Assembly (NCBI GenBank): GCA_946222885.1
Contig: CAMIAK010000004.1
Coordinates: forward strand, 124,001 to 188,000
Direction of reading: 5' to 3'
From: an uncultured Nesterenkonia sp.
GTDB lineage: Bacteria > Actinomycetota > Actinomycetes > Actinomycetales > Micrococcaceae
Length of the DNA: 64,000 nt
Translations under genes and position numbers: made by a program
Shown: piece by piece, positions 17,680 to 25,091 of the stretch
How the letters are laid out: each line of letters begins with the position of its first letter
Position numbering within the stretch: position 1 is the stretch's first letter
The notes under the pieces: model-generated
Databases searched by the model: none
What the model was told of the DNA's origin: nothing
Seen by the model: the letters and a program-made list of their open reading frames with translations, nothing else

Positions 17680-18150
17680 ATGGCAGATCCAGCACGTGCG
17701 GCACGGCTTGCCCAGCGCATCAAGGTGATCATCGCCGAGGCCCTGCGCAGCCGGGTCAAGGACGAGCGCGCCGAACTGATCACGGTGACCGATTCCCGCG
17801 TCACCAATGACCTGCAGCACGCCACTATCTACTACACCGTCATGGCCCAGCAGGAGGAGTCCAAGGCGGCTGCGGAGGAGGTGCTCGCGGCCAACCGCGG
17901 CACCCTGCGGCATGAGATGGGGCGCCAGCTGAACATCCGGCTGACCCCCACCCTGGAGTTCGTCGCGGACGAGATCCCGGAGCAGGCCGAGCAGCTGGAG
18001 GACGTCCTCCGCAAGGCCCGGGAGCAGGATGAAAAGGTCCGGAAGCTCCGCGAGGGGGCCGAGCCGGTGAGCGAGTCCCCCTACCGCTCCGACGCCGACG
18101 CCGCTGAGGCCAACGCGGAGGGCGACCGCCCCTCCCCGCAGGACCGCTGA
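17680..18150 (+). CDS. rbfA: Ribosome-binding factor A
   Basis: RbfA is a KH-fold 30S assembly factor needed for 16S rRNA 5'-end maturation. The 156-residue protein shows the family N-terminus (ARAARLAQRIKVIIAEAL), the conserved ITVTDSRVTNDLQHATIYYTV strand-helix, and LTPTLEFVADE. An acidic tail of about 40 residues follows. A GAGAGGAG Shine-Dalgarno precedes the ATG. truB begins 7 bp after its stop. Confidence 0.96.
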   Translation: MADPARAARLAQRIKVIIAEALRSRVKDERAELITVTDSRVTNDLQHATIYYTVMAQQEESKAAAEEVLAANRGTLRHEMGRQLNIRLTPTLEFVADEIPEQAEQLEDVLRKAREQDEKVRKLREGAEPVSESPYRSDADAAEANAEGDRPSPQDR

Positions 18151-18156
18151 GGCCCC

Positions 18157-19167
18157 GTGGGGAAGAAGCAGCGGCCGGAGGAGATCGAGGTCGGCTCGGG
18201 CCTCGTCCTGGTGGACAAGCCCGCCGGCTGGACCTCCCATGACGTCGTCGGGAGGATCCGGAAGCTCGCGGGCACGCGCAAGGTCGGCCATGCGGGGACC
18301 CTGGACCCCATGGCCACCGGCGTGCTCGTGGTCGGGATCAACCGGGCGACTCGGCTGCTGACCCATATCGTCGGGGTGGACAAGACCTACACCGCCACGG
18401 TGCGGCTGGGCCAGACCACCACCACCGACGACGCCGAGGGAGAGCCCCTGGAGACCCGGTTCGCCAACGCGGTGACCCCGGAGAAGCTCGACGACGCCGT
18501 CGCCCGGCTCAGCGGGGAGATCATGCAGGTGCCCAGCACCGTCTCCGCGATCAAGGTGGATGGGAGGCGCTCCTATGACCGGGCCCGCGCCGGGGAAGAG
18601 GTGGAGCTGGACGCCCGCCCGGTGTCCGTGCGCCGCTTCGAGGTCCATGACATCCGGCGCATCGACGGCGGCAGGACCGTGGACGTCGACGTCGAGGTCC
18701 GGGTGTCCTCGGGCACCTATGTGCGTGCCCTGGCCCGGGACCTGGGCGAGATCCTGGAGACCGGCGGGCACCTGACCGCGCTCCGGCGCACCGCCGTCGG
18801 GCCCTACAGCATCGATCAGACGCTCACCCTGGAGCAGCTGGGGGAGGACTTCGGCTACATCGGGCTGGCCGAGGCCGCGGCCCAGCTCTTCCCGGCGCGC
18901 AGGCTCACCGAGGAGGAGGCCTTCAACCTGGGCCATGGCCGGCGTATCACCGCCTCGGCCGATGCGCAGGTGGTCCTTCCTGAGGGCGAGCCCATCGCCG
19001 ACGCCAAGGGCCGGAGGGAGGGGCTCACCGCGGCCTTCGCCCCGGACGGGGAGCTGGTGGCGCTGCTCACGGATGTGCCGGCCAAGAAGGGCGCCTCGTC
19101 CTCGCCGGATGCCGCAGAGGCTAAGATGTTCCAGGCGAAGCCGGAGCTGGTCTTCGCCGCGCAATGA
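18157..19167 (+). CDS. truB: tRNA pseudouridine(55) synthase
   Basis: TruB isomerises U55 in the T-loop of tRNAs. The 336-residue protein has the catalytic block GHAGTLDPMATGVL with Asp50 as the predicted nucleophile, then KTYTATVRLG and the S(G)TYVRALARDLG motif. A C-terminal actinobacterial extension follows. The start is GTG at 18157, immediately after rbfA. Confidence 0.96.
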   Translation: MGKKQRPEEIEVGSGLVLVDKPAGWTSHDVVGRIRKLAGTRKVGHAGTLDPMATGVLVVGINRATRLLTHIVGVDKTYTATVRLGQTTTTDDAEGEPLETRFANAVTPEKLDDAVARLSGEIMQVPSTVSAIKVDGRRSYDRARAGEEVELDARPVSVRRFEVHDIRRIDGGRTVDVDVEVRVSSGTYVRALARDLGEILETGGHLTALRRTAVGPYSIDQTLTLEQLGEDFGYIGLAEAAAQLFPARRLTEEEAFNLGHGRRITASADAQVVLPEGEPIADAKGRREGLTAAFAPDGELVALLTDVPAKKGASSSPDAAEAKMFQAKPELVFAAQ

Positions 19168-19219
19168 CCGGCCGGAGGAGCCCAGCCCGGCCGCCCCGTG
19201 ACGTCAGCCGAGGAGTCCT

Positions 19220-19585
19220 ATGACCGCGATGTTCATCGCCGGGATGGTGATCTGCGGGCTCTCCACCCTCATCTGCTGGGCGATGACCGCCCTGCGTCGG
19301 CACCCCGCCGACTCCTCGATCATCAGCCTGGCCGCCGTCGAGCTCTATCTGTTCGCCTACGCCGGCTATGCGGCGGTCCGTCAGTCCGGCGGCGCCTCCG
19401 TGGAGGGCGAGGCCTGGGAGTTCTGGGGCTACATCTTCACCGCCCTGCTGCTGCCGGTGGGCGTGTTCGTCTGGGCGGTCATCGACAAGACCCGCTGGTC
19501 CAACCTGGTGATGAGCTTCGTGGGTCTGGTGGTGTTCGTGATGGTCTATCGCATGGAGGAGATCTGGTGGGGGAGCGCACTGTGA
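19220..19585 (+). CDS. Small membrane protein, unknown function
   Basis: A 121-residue protein with four predicted transmembrane helices (about residues 3–25, 35–55, 67–85 and 94–112). It has no recognised domain. GAGGAG precedes the ATG. Its stop codon overlaps the GTG of a second small membrane protein, so the pair is probably made together and may form a complex. The two genes lie between truB and ribF, usually neighbours. Confidence 0.75.
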   Translation: MTAMFIAGMVICGLSTLICWAMTALRRHPADSSIISLAAVELYLFAYAGYAAVRQSGGASVEGEAWEFWGYIFTALLLPVGVFVWAVIDKTRWSNLVMSFVGLVVFVMVYRMEEIWWGSAL

Positions 19586-20022
19586 GCAGGTTCATCCGCG
19601 AGGACGCCGACCATTCGCCGGCCACCGGCCCGACGCCCCGCAACCGCGGGATCGGCATGCTGATCATCACCGCCTACGGGGTCTTCGCCGTCTCCTCCTT
19701 CGCCCGGGCGCTCTACCAGATCGTGGTGCACTTCGAGGACTCCCCGGTGGCCTACCTGCTCAGCGCCTTCGCCGCCGCGGTCTACATCGTGGCGACCGTG
19801 GCGCTGGCCCGCAGCGGCCGCACCGCCTGGATGGTCGCCTTCGTGGCCGTGCTGGTGGAGATGGCCGGGGTGATAGGGATCGGACTGTGGACGGTGCTGG
19901 ATCCGGAGCTGTTCAACGAGGCCACCGTGTGGTCCCACTTCGGCCAGGGGTACGGCTACATCCCGCTGATCCTGCCGTTCGTCGGACTGTTCTGGCTGCT
20001 GCGGCACCGGACTGTACAGTAG
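19582..20022 (+). CDS. Membrane protein, unknown function (coupled to the preceding gene)
   Basis: A 146-residue protein starting at GTG 19582, overlapping the upstream stop by 4 bp (GTGA). After a polar N-terminus of about 28 residues there are four hydrophobic helices. The sequence YLLSAFAAAVYIVATVALARSG and the C-terminal PLILPFVGLFWLL resemble conserved actinobacterial integral membrane proteins found next to ribF. No function can be assigned. The ribF start lies 4 bp downstream and the ribF -10 box is inside this gene's 3' end. Confidence 0.8.
   Translation: MSRFIREDADHSPATGPTPRNRGIGMLIITAYGVFAVSSFARALYQIVVHFEDSPVAYLLSAFAAAVYIVATVALARSGRTAWMVAFVAVLVEMAGVIGIGLWTVLDPELFNEATVWSHFGQGYGYIPLILPFVGLFWLLRHRTVQ
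20015..20020 (+). promoter_or_regulatory. -10 box of a probable leaderless ribF promoter
   Basis: TACAGT lies 6 nt before the GTG start of ribF. This suggests ribF has its own promoter inside the end of the membrane-protein gene, in addition to read-through. Confidence 0.45.
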
Positions 20023-20026
20023 TTCC

Positions 20027-20986
20027 GTGCACATCTGGAATGGCCTGGAGGAGCTTCCCGCCGCGCTCGGTCCGACGGCGGTGACGATCGGCAACTTTGA
20101 CGGCGTCCACCTGGGTCACCAGCATGTGCTGCAGCAGCTCACCTCCGCCGCGCAGGAGCACGACGCCGCCTCCGTGGCGGTCTCCTTCGACCCGCACCCC
20201 CTGCAGGTCCACCGGCCGGAGGACTGTCCGGAGCTGCTCACCGGGGTGAGCGAGAAGACCCGCCGCCTGGAGGCCAGCGGCATCGACGGTCTGCTCATGC
20301 TGCACTACACCCTGGACCTGGCCGGGCTGAGCGCCGAGGAGTTCGTGAAGGCCTATTTCGTGGACGCGCTGCAGGCCGCCGTCGTCGTCATCGGCCATGA
20401 CGTGCGCTTCGGCCGCGGTAACTCCGGGACCTTCGAGACCATGGTTCAGCTCGGGCAGAAGTATGGCTTCGCCGTGGTCGGGGTGGGGGACTACTCGGCC
20501 GCCACGGACCGCCGCTGCTCCTCCACCTGGGTCCGCGAGGCCCTGCGCGAGGGAGACGTCACCAGTGCCCGCGAGGTCCTCGGACGGCCCCATGCGGTGC
20601 TGGGCACTGTGGTCCACGGCGCCGCCCGCGGACGCGAACTGGGCTTCCCGACGGCGAACCTCGGCTCCGACGCCGAGGGCATGATCCCCGCCGACGGCGT
20701 CTACGCCGGCTGGTTCGTCGACGCTGAGGGCAAGTACTGGCCCGCGGCCATCTCGGTGGGCTCCAACCCCACCTTCGACGGCGTGGAGCGCGTGGTGGAG
20801 TCCCATGTGATCGACCGCCCGCAGGAGAAGGTCGAGGACTTCGACCTCTACGGCCAGACGGTCCGCGTGGAGTTCGTCGAGCGGCTGCGCGGGATGGTCG
20901 CCTATGAGGGCGTTGAGAAGCTGGTCGCGCAGATGGCCCAGGACGTCCAACAGACCCGGCAGATCCTGGCCGCCCGTCCGGCCTAG
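20027..20986 (+). CDS. ribF: Bifunctional riboflavin kinase / FAD synthetase
   Basis: RibF converts riboflavin to FMN and then FAD. The 319-residue protein has the nucleotidyltransferase signature TIGNFDGVHLGH at the N-terminus (FAD synthetase), the later SSTWVREAL, and a C-terminal riboflavin kinase domain with GFPTANL and VGSNPTF. The GTG start has no Shine-Dalgarno but a -10-like TACAGT 6 nt upstream, consistent with a leaderless transcript. Close linkage to truB is usual. Confidence 0.96.
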   Translation: MHIWNGLEELPAALGPTAVTIGNFDGVHLGHQHVLQQLTSAAQEHDAASVAVSFDPHPLQVHRPEDCPELLTGVSEKTRRLEASGIDGLLMLHYTLDLAGLSAEEFVKAYFVDALQAAVVVIGHDVRFGRGNSGTFETMVQLGQKYGFAVVGVGDYSAATDRRCSSTWVREALREGDVTSAREVLGRPHAVLGTVVHGAARGRELGFPTANLGSDAEGMIPADGVYAGWFVDAEGKYWPAAISVGSNPTFDGVERVVESHVIDRPQEKVEDFDLYGQTVRVEFVERLRGMVAYEGVEKLVAQMAQDVQQTRQILAARPA

Positions 20987-21002
20987 ACCCGCGGCTGACG
21001 CT

Positions 21003-21872
21003 GTGGCTCCTGAGCCGCCCTGCACTCCGAGAGGACCCCGTCCTCCGAACCGGCCGCGCCCTCCCAAAGAGCGCAGGGACGCCGAGCCGCTGATCACCAG
21101 TGCGGAGCGCCGTCGTGAGCTGGGAAGCTCCTTCGCCGAGCAGCAGTCGCTGCGGGAGGCCCGCGAGTATGACGCGCTGCGGCCCCGCTACCCGGAGCAG
21201 GCCGTCCAGGACATCCTCGGGCTGAGCTCCGCAGAGCCTCCCCGGATCGCAGACCTCGGAGCCGGGACCGGGATCCTCACCCGGCAGCTGCTGGCCCGGG
21301 GAGCCCGGCTGGACGCTGTGGAGCCCAGTGAGGCGATGACCCAGGTGCTGGCCGAGACTGCGGGAGAGCACGCGGACCGGCTGCGCATCACCCGCGCCCC
21401 CGCGGAGCGGACCGGGCTGGAGGGGAGCAGCGCCGACGTCGTCGTCGCAGCCCAGGCCTGGCACTGGTTCGATGCGGAGGCCGTGCAGCAGGAGATCGCC
21501 CGGATCCTGGTGCCCGGTGGGGCGTTGGCGCTGATCTGGAACTATCTGGACACCGGGGATGCGACCGTCCACCGGCTCACCCGGATCATGCGGGCCGGCG
21601 ATGTCTACCGGCCGGGGTGGAGTCCTGCCCTGGACTCTGGGCTCTTCGGGCCGGTGCGGAGCTCCGAACACCGCTGGAGCCGCAGCCTGAGCGTGGCGGA
21701 GATCTTCCGCTATGCGACCACGCTGAGCTCCTGGCTCTCAGCGGGGGAGGCCGACCGTGCCCGCCGCCGGGCCAACCTGGAGGACTACCTGCTCAGGGAG
21801 CGCGGGCTCCGCGAGGACGACGCCGTCGGGCTGCCGGTGATCACGGTGCTGCACAGCACCCGGCTGCGCTGA
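21003..21872 (+). CDS. Class I SAM-dependent methyltransferase
   Basis: About 289 residues from GTG 21003; this start is uncertain because no Shine-Dalgarno is visible. After a Pro/Arg-rich N-terminal stretch the Rossmann methyltransferase motifs appear: IADLGAGTGILTRQL (SAM-binding motif I), DAVEPSEAM (motif II acidic residue), and the AQAWHWFD motif followed by ILVPGGALALIWN. The last two are typical of the UbiE/COQ5-like type 11 family. The N-terminal FAEQQSLREAREYDALRPRYP is shared with actinobacterial small-molecule methyltransferases. The substrate is unknown. Confidence 0.88.
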   Translation: MAPEPPCTPRGPRPPNRPRPPKERRDAEPLITSAERRRELGSSFAEQQSLREAREYDALRPRYPEQAVQDILGLSSAEPPRIADLGAGTGILTRQLLARGARLDAVEPSEAMTQVLAETAGEHADRLRITRAPAERTGLEGSSADVVVAAQAWHWFDAEAVQQEIARILVPGGALALIWNYLDTGDATVHRLTRIMRAGDVYRPGWSPALDSGLFGPVRSSEHRWSRSLSVAEIFRYATTLSSWLSAGEADRARRRANLEDYLLRERGLREDDAVGLPVITVLHSTRLR

Positions 21873-21947
21873 GCAGGCGCAGCAGGCGGTCCGGCGGGCT
21901 GGTCCGGCGAAGCTCGTCGGCCTCTGGCAGCGTGGGAGAAAACTCTG

Positions 21948-21953
21948 TACAGT
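21948..21953 (+). promoter_or_regulatory. Candidate -10 box of rpsO
   Basis: TACAGT with a weak -35-like tract (TGGCAG, 21925–21930) 17 nt upstream. It would give a leader of about 120 nt before rpsO. Confidence 0.4.
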
Positions 21954-22017
21954 AGATGGGTTGCCATAGGGCAGCACCCGCCATGCTGCAGTCCGCGGTG
22001 GCTGGCACCGGTCCCTG

Positions 22018-22035
22018 GCCCTCCTGAAGGAGGGC
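22018..22035 (+). other. Stable hairpin in the rpsO leader
   Basis: GCCCTCC and GGAGGGC pair perfectly around a TGAA tetraloop, about 45 nt before rpsO. It is a candidate for S15 autoregulation, since rpsO leaders in several phyla bind S15. There is no U-run, so it is not a terminator. Confidence 0.45.
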
Positions 22036-22079
22036 AAAGCTCGGTCTTTGTCGCGGCACAACGAACAAGGAGCTTTTCC

Positions 22080-22349
22080 ATGGCTTTGGATCCCGCTGTC
22101 AAGCAGGAGATCATCAAGGAGTACGCGACCAAGGACGGCGACACCGGTTCGCCCGAGGTCCAGGTCGCAGTGCTGACCCGTCGGATCTCCGACCTCACCG
22201 AGCACCTGAAGGTGCACAAGCAGGACCACCACACCCGTCGTGGTCTGATGCTGCTGGTGGGTCGCCGTCGTCGTCTGCTCAACTACCTTGAGCGCAAGGA
22301 CATCGAGCGGTACCGTGCGCTGATCAAGCGCCTCGGCCTCCGCCGCTGA
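22080..22349 (+). CDS. rpsO: 30S ribosomal protein S15
   Basis: An 89-residue protein matching S15 throughout: EYATKDGDTGSPEVQVAVLT, then DLTEHLKVHKQDHHTRRGL and the C-terminal LLNYLERKDIERYRALIKRLGLRR. S15 binds the central domain of 16S rRNA early in 30S assembly. ACAAGGAG precedes the ATG. It stands upstream of pnp as in most bacteria. Confidence 0.99.
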   Translation: MALDPAVKQEIIKEYATKDGDTGSPEVQVAVLTRRISDLTEHLKVHKQDHHTRRGLMLLVGRRRRLLNYLERKDIERYRALIKRLGLRR

Positions 22350-22450
22350 TTCCGGCGAAGAGCTTCAGCGTCGAACGCTGATCACCGTGGCCGATTGAGC
22401 TGAGTGAAGGCGCGTGTTCACACGCAGCCTTCCGAAGCGATTGAAGGTCT

Positions 22451-22511
22451 GCCGCGCAATGCGCGGCATGCAGCGAAACGGGTGGTCCCTTCTTAGGGGT
22501 CACCCGTTTTG
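22451..22511 (+). terminator. Tandem hairpins in the rpsO–pnp gap
   Basis: A 7-bp perfect stem (22451–22457 with 22461–22467) is followed by a long stem, 22476–22511. In the latter AAACGGGTG-TCCC pairs with GGGG-CACCCGTTT, ending in TTTT like an intrinsic terminator. In Streptomyces the equivalent intergenic hairpin is an RNase III site. The remaining part of this 361-bp gap holds the pnp leader and no gene. Confidence 0.65.
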
Positions 22512-22634
22512 TATGCGAGACTAGGGGCAGCACCCGCTGAGGGACTGTGTTGTGTGCCCGGTCCTCGGTAGTGGCTTACGGGAGGCGTGAGTGTTCCCGC
22601 GCCCGTGGGCTTCGATCGAAGGCCGTCATACATC

Positions 22635-22701
22635 CTCCTCTCTCAGCTGTGGTGCTCTGCAGCCCTGCGCTGCACATGCAATGCAACACAACAGAGAGGA
22701 G
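22635..22701 (+). promoter_or_regulatory. pnp leader with a sequestered Shine-Dalgarno
   Basis: CTCCTCTCT (22635–22643) is perfectly complementary to AGAGAGGAG (22693–22701), which contains the pnp ribosome-binding site 9 nt before the ATG. A smaller TGCAG/CTGCA hairpin lies within the loop. Pairing would hide the Shine-Dalgarno. Confidence 0.5.
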
Positions 22702-22710
22702 ACTCCTGCC

Positions 22711-24975
22711 ATGCAGGGTCCCGAGGTTCACTATGCAGAAGCCGTGATCGACAACGGTCGTTTCGGCTCCCGCACCATCCGTTTCGAGACCGGCCGCCTC
22801 GCCAAGCAGGCCGCCGGCTCCGCACTGGTCACCCTGGACGAGGAGACCACGCTGCTCTCGGCCACCACGGTCGGCCGCCACCCGCGCGAAGGCTTCGACT
22901 TCTTCCCGCTGACGGTGGACATCGAGGAGCGCATGTACGCCGCCGGGCGCATCCCCGGCAGCTTCTTCCGCCGTGAGGGCCGCCCCACCACCGACGCCGT
23001 GCTGGCCGCCCGCCTGATCGACCGTCCGCTGCGCCCGGCGTTCAAGAAGGGCATCCGCAACGAGGTCCAGGTCGTCGAGACCGTCATGGCCATCAACCCG
23101 GATGACCTCTACGACGTCGTCGCCATCAACGGTGCCTCCCTGTCCACCCAGCTCTCCGGCCTGCCGTTCTCCGGCCCGATCGGCGGCGTGCGCGTGGCAC
23201 TGATCGACGACGGCAAGGGCGAGGCCCAGTGGGTCGCCTTCCCGAAGCACTCCCAGCTGCAGACCGCAGTGTTCGACATGGTCGTGGCAGGCCGTGTGGT
23301 CGGCGATGACATCGCCGTCATGATGGTCGAGGCCGAGGCCACCGACGACTCCTGGAACCTGATCAAGAACCAGGGCAAGGCCGCTCCCACCGAGGAGATC
23401 GTGGCCGAGGGCCTGGAGGCCGCCAAGCCGTTCATCAAGGTCCTGTGCGAGGCTCAGGCAGACCTGGCCCAGCGCGCCGGCAAGGAGCCCGTGGAGGTTC
23501 CGATCTTCGAGGACTACCAGGACGACGTCCTGGAGGCCGTGAAGTCGGCCGCTGAGGAGAAGCTCTCCAACATCTACCAGATCGCAGACAAGCAGCAGCG
23601 CCAGACCGCCGACGACGAGCTCAAGGCTGAGATCACCGAGCAGCTGGCCGGCGAGGGCAAGCCCTTCGAGGGCCGCGACGGCGAGATCGCCAAGGCTCTG
23701 GGCTCGGTGACCAAGCAGGTCATCCGCCAGCGCATCCTGCGCGACCAGGTCCGCATCGACGGCCGCGGCCTGGCGGACATCCGCCAGCTCACCGCAGAGG
23801 TCGAGGTCATCCCGCGCGTGCACGGCTCGGCGATCTTCGAGCGCGGCGAGACCCAGATCCTGGGCATCACCACGCTGAACATGCTGAAGATGGAGCAGAC
23901 CATCGACAGCCTGTCGCCGGAGACCACCAAGCGGTACATGCACAACTACAACTTCCCGCCCTACTCCGTGGGCGAGACCGGCCGCGTGGGCTCCCCGAAG
24001 CGCCGCGAGATCGGCCACGGGGCACTGGCCGAGCGTGCCATCACCCCGGTGCTGCCCTCCCGCGAGGAGTTCCCCTACGCGATCCGCCAGGTCTCCGAGG
24101 CGCTGGGCTCCAACGGCTCCACCTCCATGGGCTCGGTCTGCGCCTCCACGCTGTCGCTGCTCAACGCCGGTGTGCCGCTGAAGGCCCCGGTGGCCGGCAT
24201 CGCGATGGGTCTGGTCTCCGACGAGGTCGACGGCGAGACCCGCTACGCGGCGCTGACCGACATCCTGGGTGCTGAGGACGCCTTCGGCGACATGGACTTC
24301 AAGGTCGCCGGCACCTCCGAGTTCGTGACCGCCATCCAGCTGGACACCAAGCTGGACGGCATCCCGGCCTCCGTGCTGACTGCGGCGCTGAAGCAGGCCC
24401 GCGAGGCCCGCCTGCACATCCTGGGTGTGCTGACCGCTGCGATCGACGGCCCGGATGAGATGGCGCCGACCGCTCCGCGCATCATCTCGGTGTCCGTCCC
24501 GGTGGACAAGATCGGTGAGGTCATCGGCCCGAAGGGCAAGATGATCAACCAGATCCAGGAGGACACCGGCACCGACATCTCCATCGAGGACGACGGCACC
24601 GTGCTGATCGGCGCCACCGACGGCGACTCCGCCGAGGCGGCCCGTTCGGCGATCAACGCGATCGCCAACCCGACCGTCCCCGAGGTGGGCGAGCGGTACC
24701 TGGGCACCGTGGTGAAGCTGACCAGCTTCGGCGCGTTCATCTCCCTGACCCCGGGCAAGGACGGCCTGCTGCACATCAGCGAGCTGCGCAAGCTCAACGA
24801 CGGCAAGCGCGTGGACGACGTCGAGGACGTCGTCGGCGTGGGCCAGAAGGTCCAAGTGGAGATCACCAAGATCGACGACCGCGGCAAGCTGTCGCTGGCA
24901 CCGGTGGTGGACGAGGACGACTCCTCCGAGGAGTCCAAGTCCGTGAACACCGTGGTCACCGACGACGCCGAGTGA
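22711..24975 (+). CDS. pnp: Polyribonucleotide nucleotidyltransferase (PNPase)
   Basis: PNPase degrades RNA 3' to 5' by phosphorolysis. The 754-residue protein has two RNase PH domains (first with TTLLSATTVG and FFRREGRPTTDAVLAARLIDRPLRP; second with ERGETQILGITTLN and the GSNGSTSMGSVCASTLSLLNAG active-site region). These are followed by a KH domain (GEVIGPKGKMINQIQEDTG) and an S1 domain (YLGTVVKLTSFGAFISLTPGKDGLLHISEL). The start is ATG 22711 with GAGAGGAG upstream. An in-frame upstream extension has no ribosome-binding site. Confidence 0.98.
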   Translation: MQGPEVHYAEAVIDNGRFGSRTIRFETGRLAKQAAGSALVTLDEETTLLSATTVGRHPREGFDFFPLTVDIEERMYAAGRIPGSFFRREGRPTTDAVLAARLIDRPLRPAFKKGIRNEVQVVETVMAINPDDLYDVVAINGASLSTQLSGLPFSGPIGGVRVALIDDGKGEAQWVAFPKHSQLQTAVFDMVVAGRVVGDDIAVMMVEAEATDDSWNLIKNQGKAAPTEEIVAEGLEAAKPFIKVLCEAQADLAQRAGKEPVEVPIFEDYQDDVLEAVKSAAEEKLSNIYQIADKQQRQTADDELKAEITEQLAGEGKPFEGRDGEIAKALGSVTKQVIRQRILRDQVRIDGRGLADIRQLTAEVEVIPRVHGSAIFERGETQILGITTLNMLKMEQTIDSLSPETTKRYMHNYNFPPYSVGETGRVGSPKRREIGHGALAERAITPVLPSREEFPYAIRQVSEALGSNGSTSMGSVCASTLSLLNAGVPLKAPVAGIAMGLVSDEVDGETRYAALTDILGAEDAFGDMDFKVAGTSEFVTAIQLDTKLDGIPASVLTAALKQAREARLHILGVLTAAIDGPDEMAPTAPRIISVSVPVDKIGEVIGPKGKMINQIQEDTGTDISIEDDGTVLIGATDGDSAEAARSAINAIANPTVPEVGERYLGTVVKLTSFGAFISLTPGKDGLLHISELRKLNDGKRVDDVEDVVGVGQKVQVEITKIDDRGKLSLAPVVDEDDSSEESKSVNTVVTDDAE

Positions 24976-25019
24976 TCGTCTCCCAGCTGAGGACCTGACA
25001 GGCTCCGGCTGAAGGCAGC

Positions 25020-25055
25020 AGGAGGGCCCCGCACCGATCGGTGCGGGGCCCTCCT
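25020..25055. terminator. Bidirectional terminator between pnp and the Rieske oxidoreductase
   Basis: A 36-nt palindrome with an uninterrupted stem of at least 16 bp around GATC. It is followed by GTGTTTCT on the plus strand. It lies between two convergent genes. Confidence 0.85.
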
Positions 25056-25091
25056 GTGTTTCTGGGCCGCCGTCGGACCCGGCGGGCCGAG

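Noticed and set aside
22576..24855. An open frame of about 760 codons antisense to pnp
   Set aside because: Fully overlapped by pnp, which has all family domains. The antisense product resembles no protein family.
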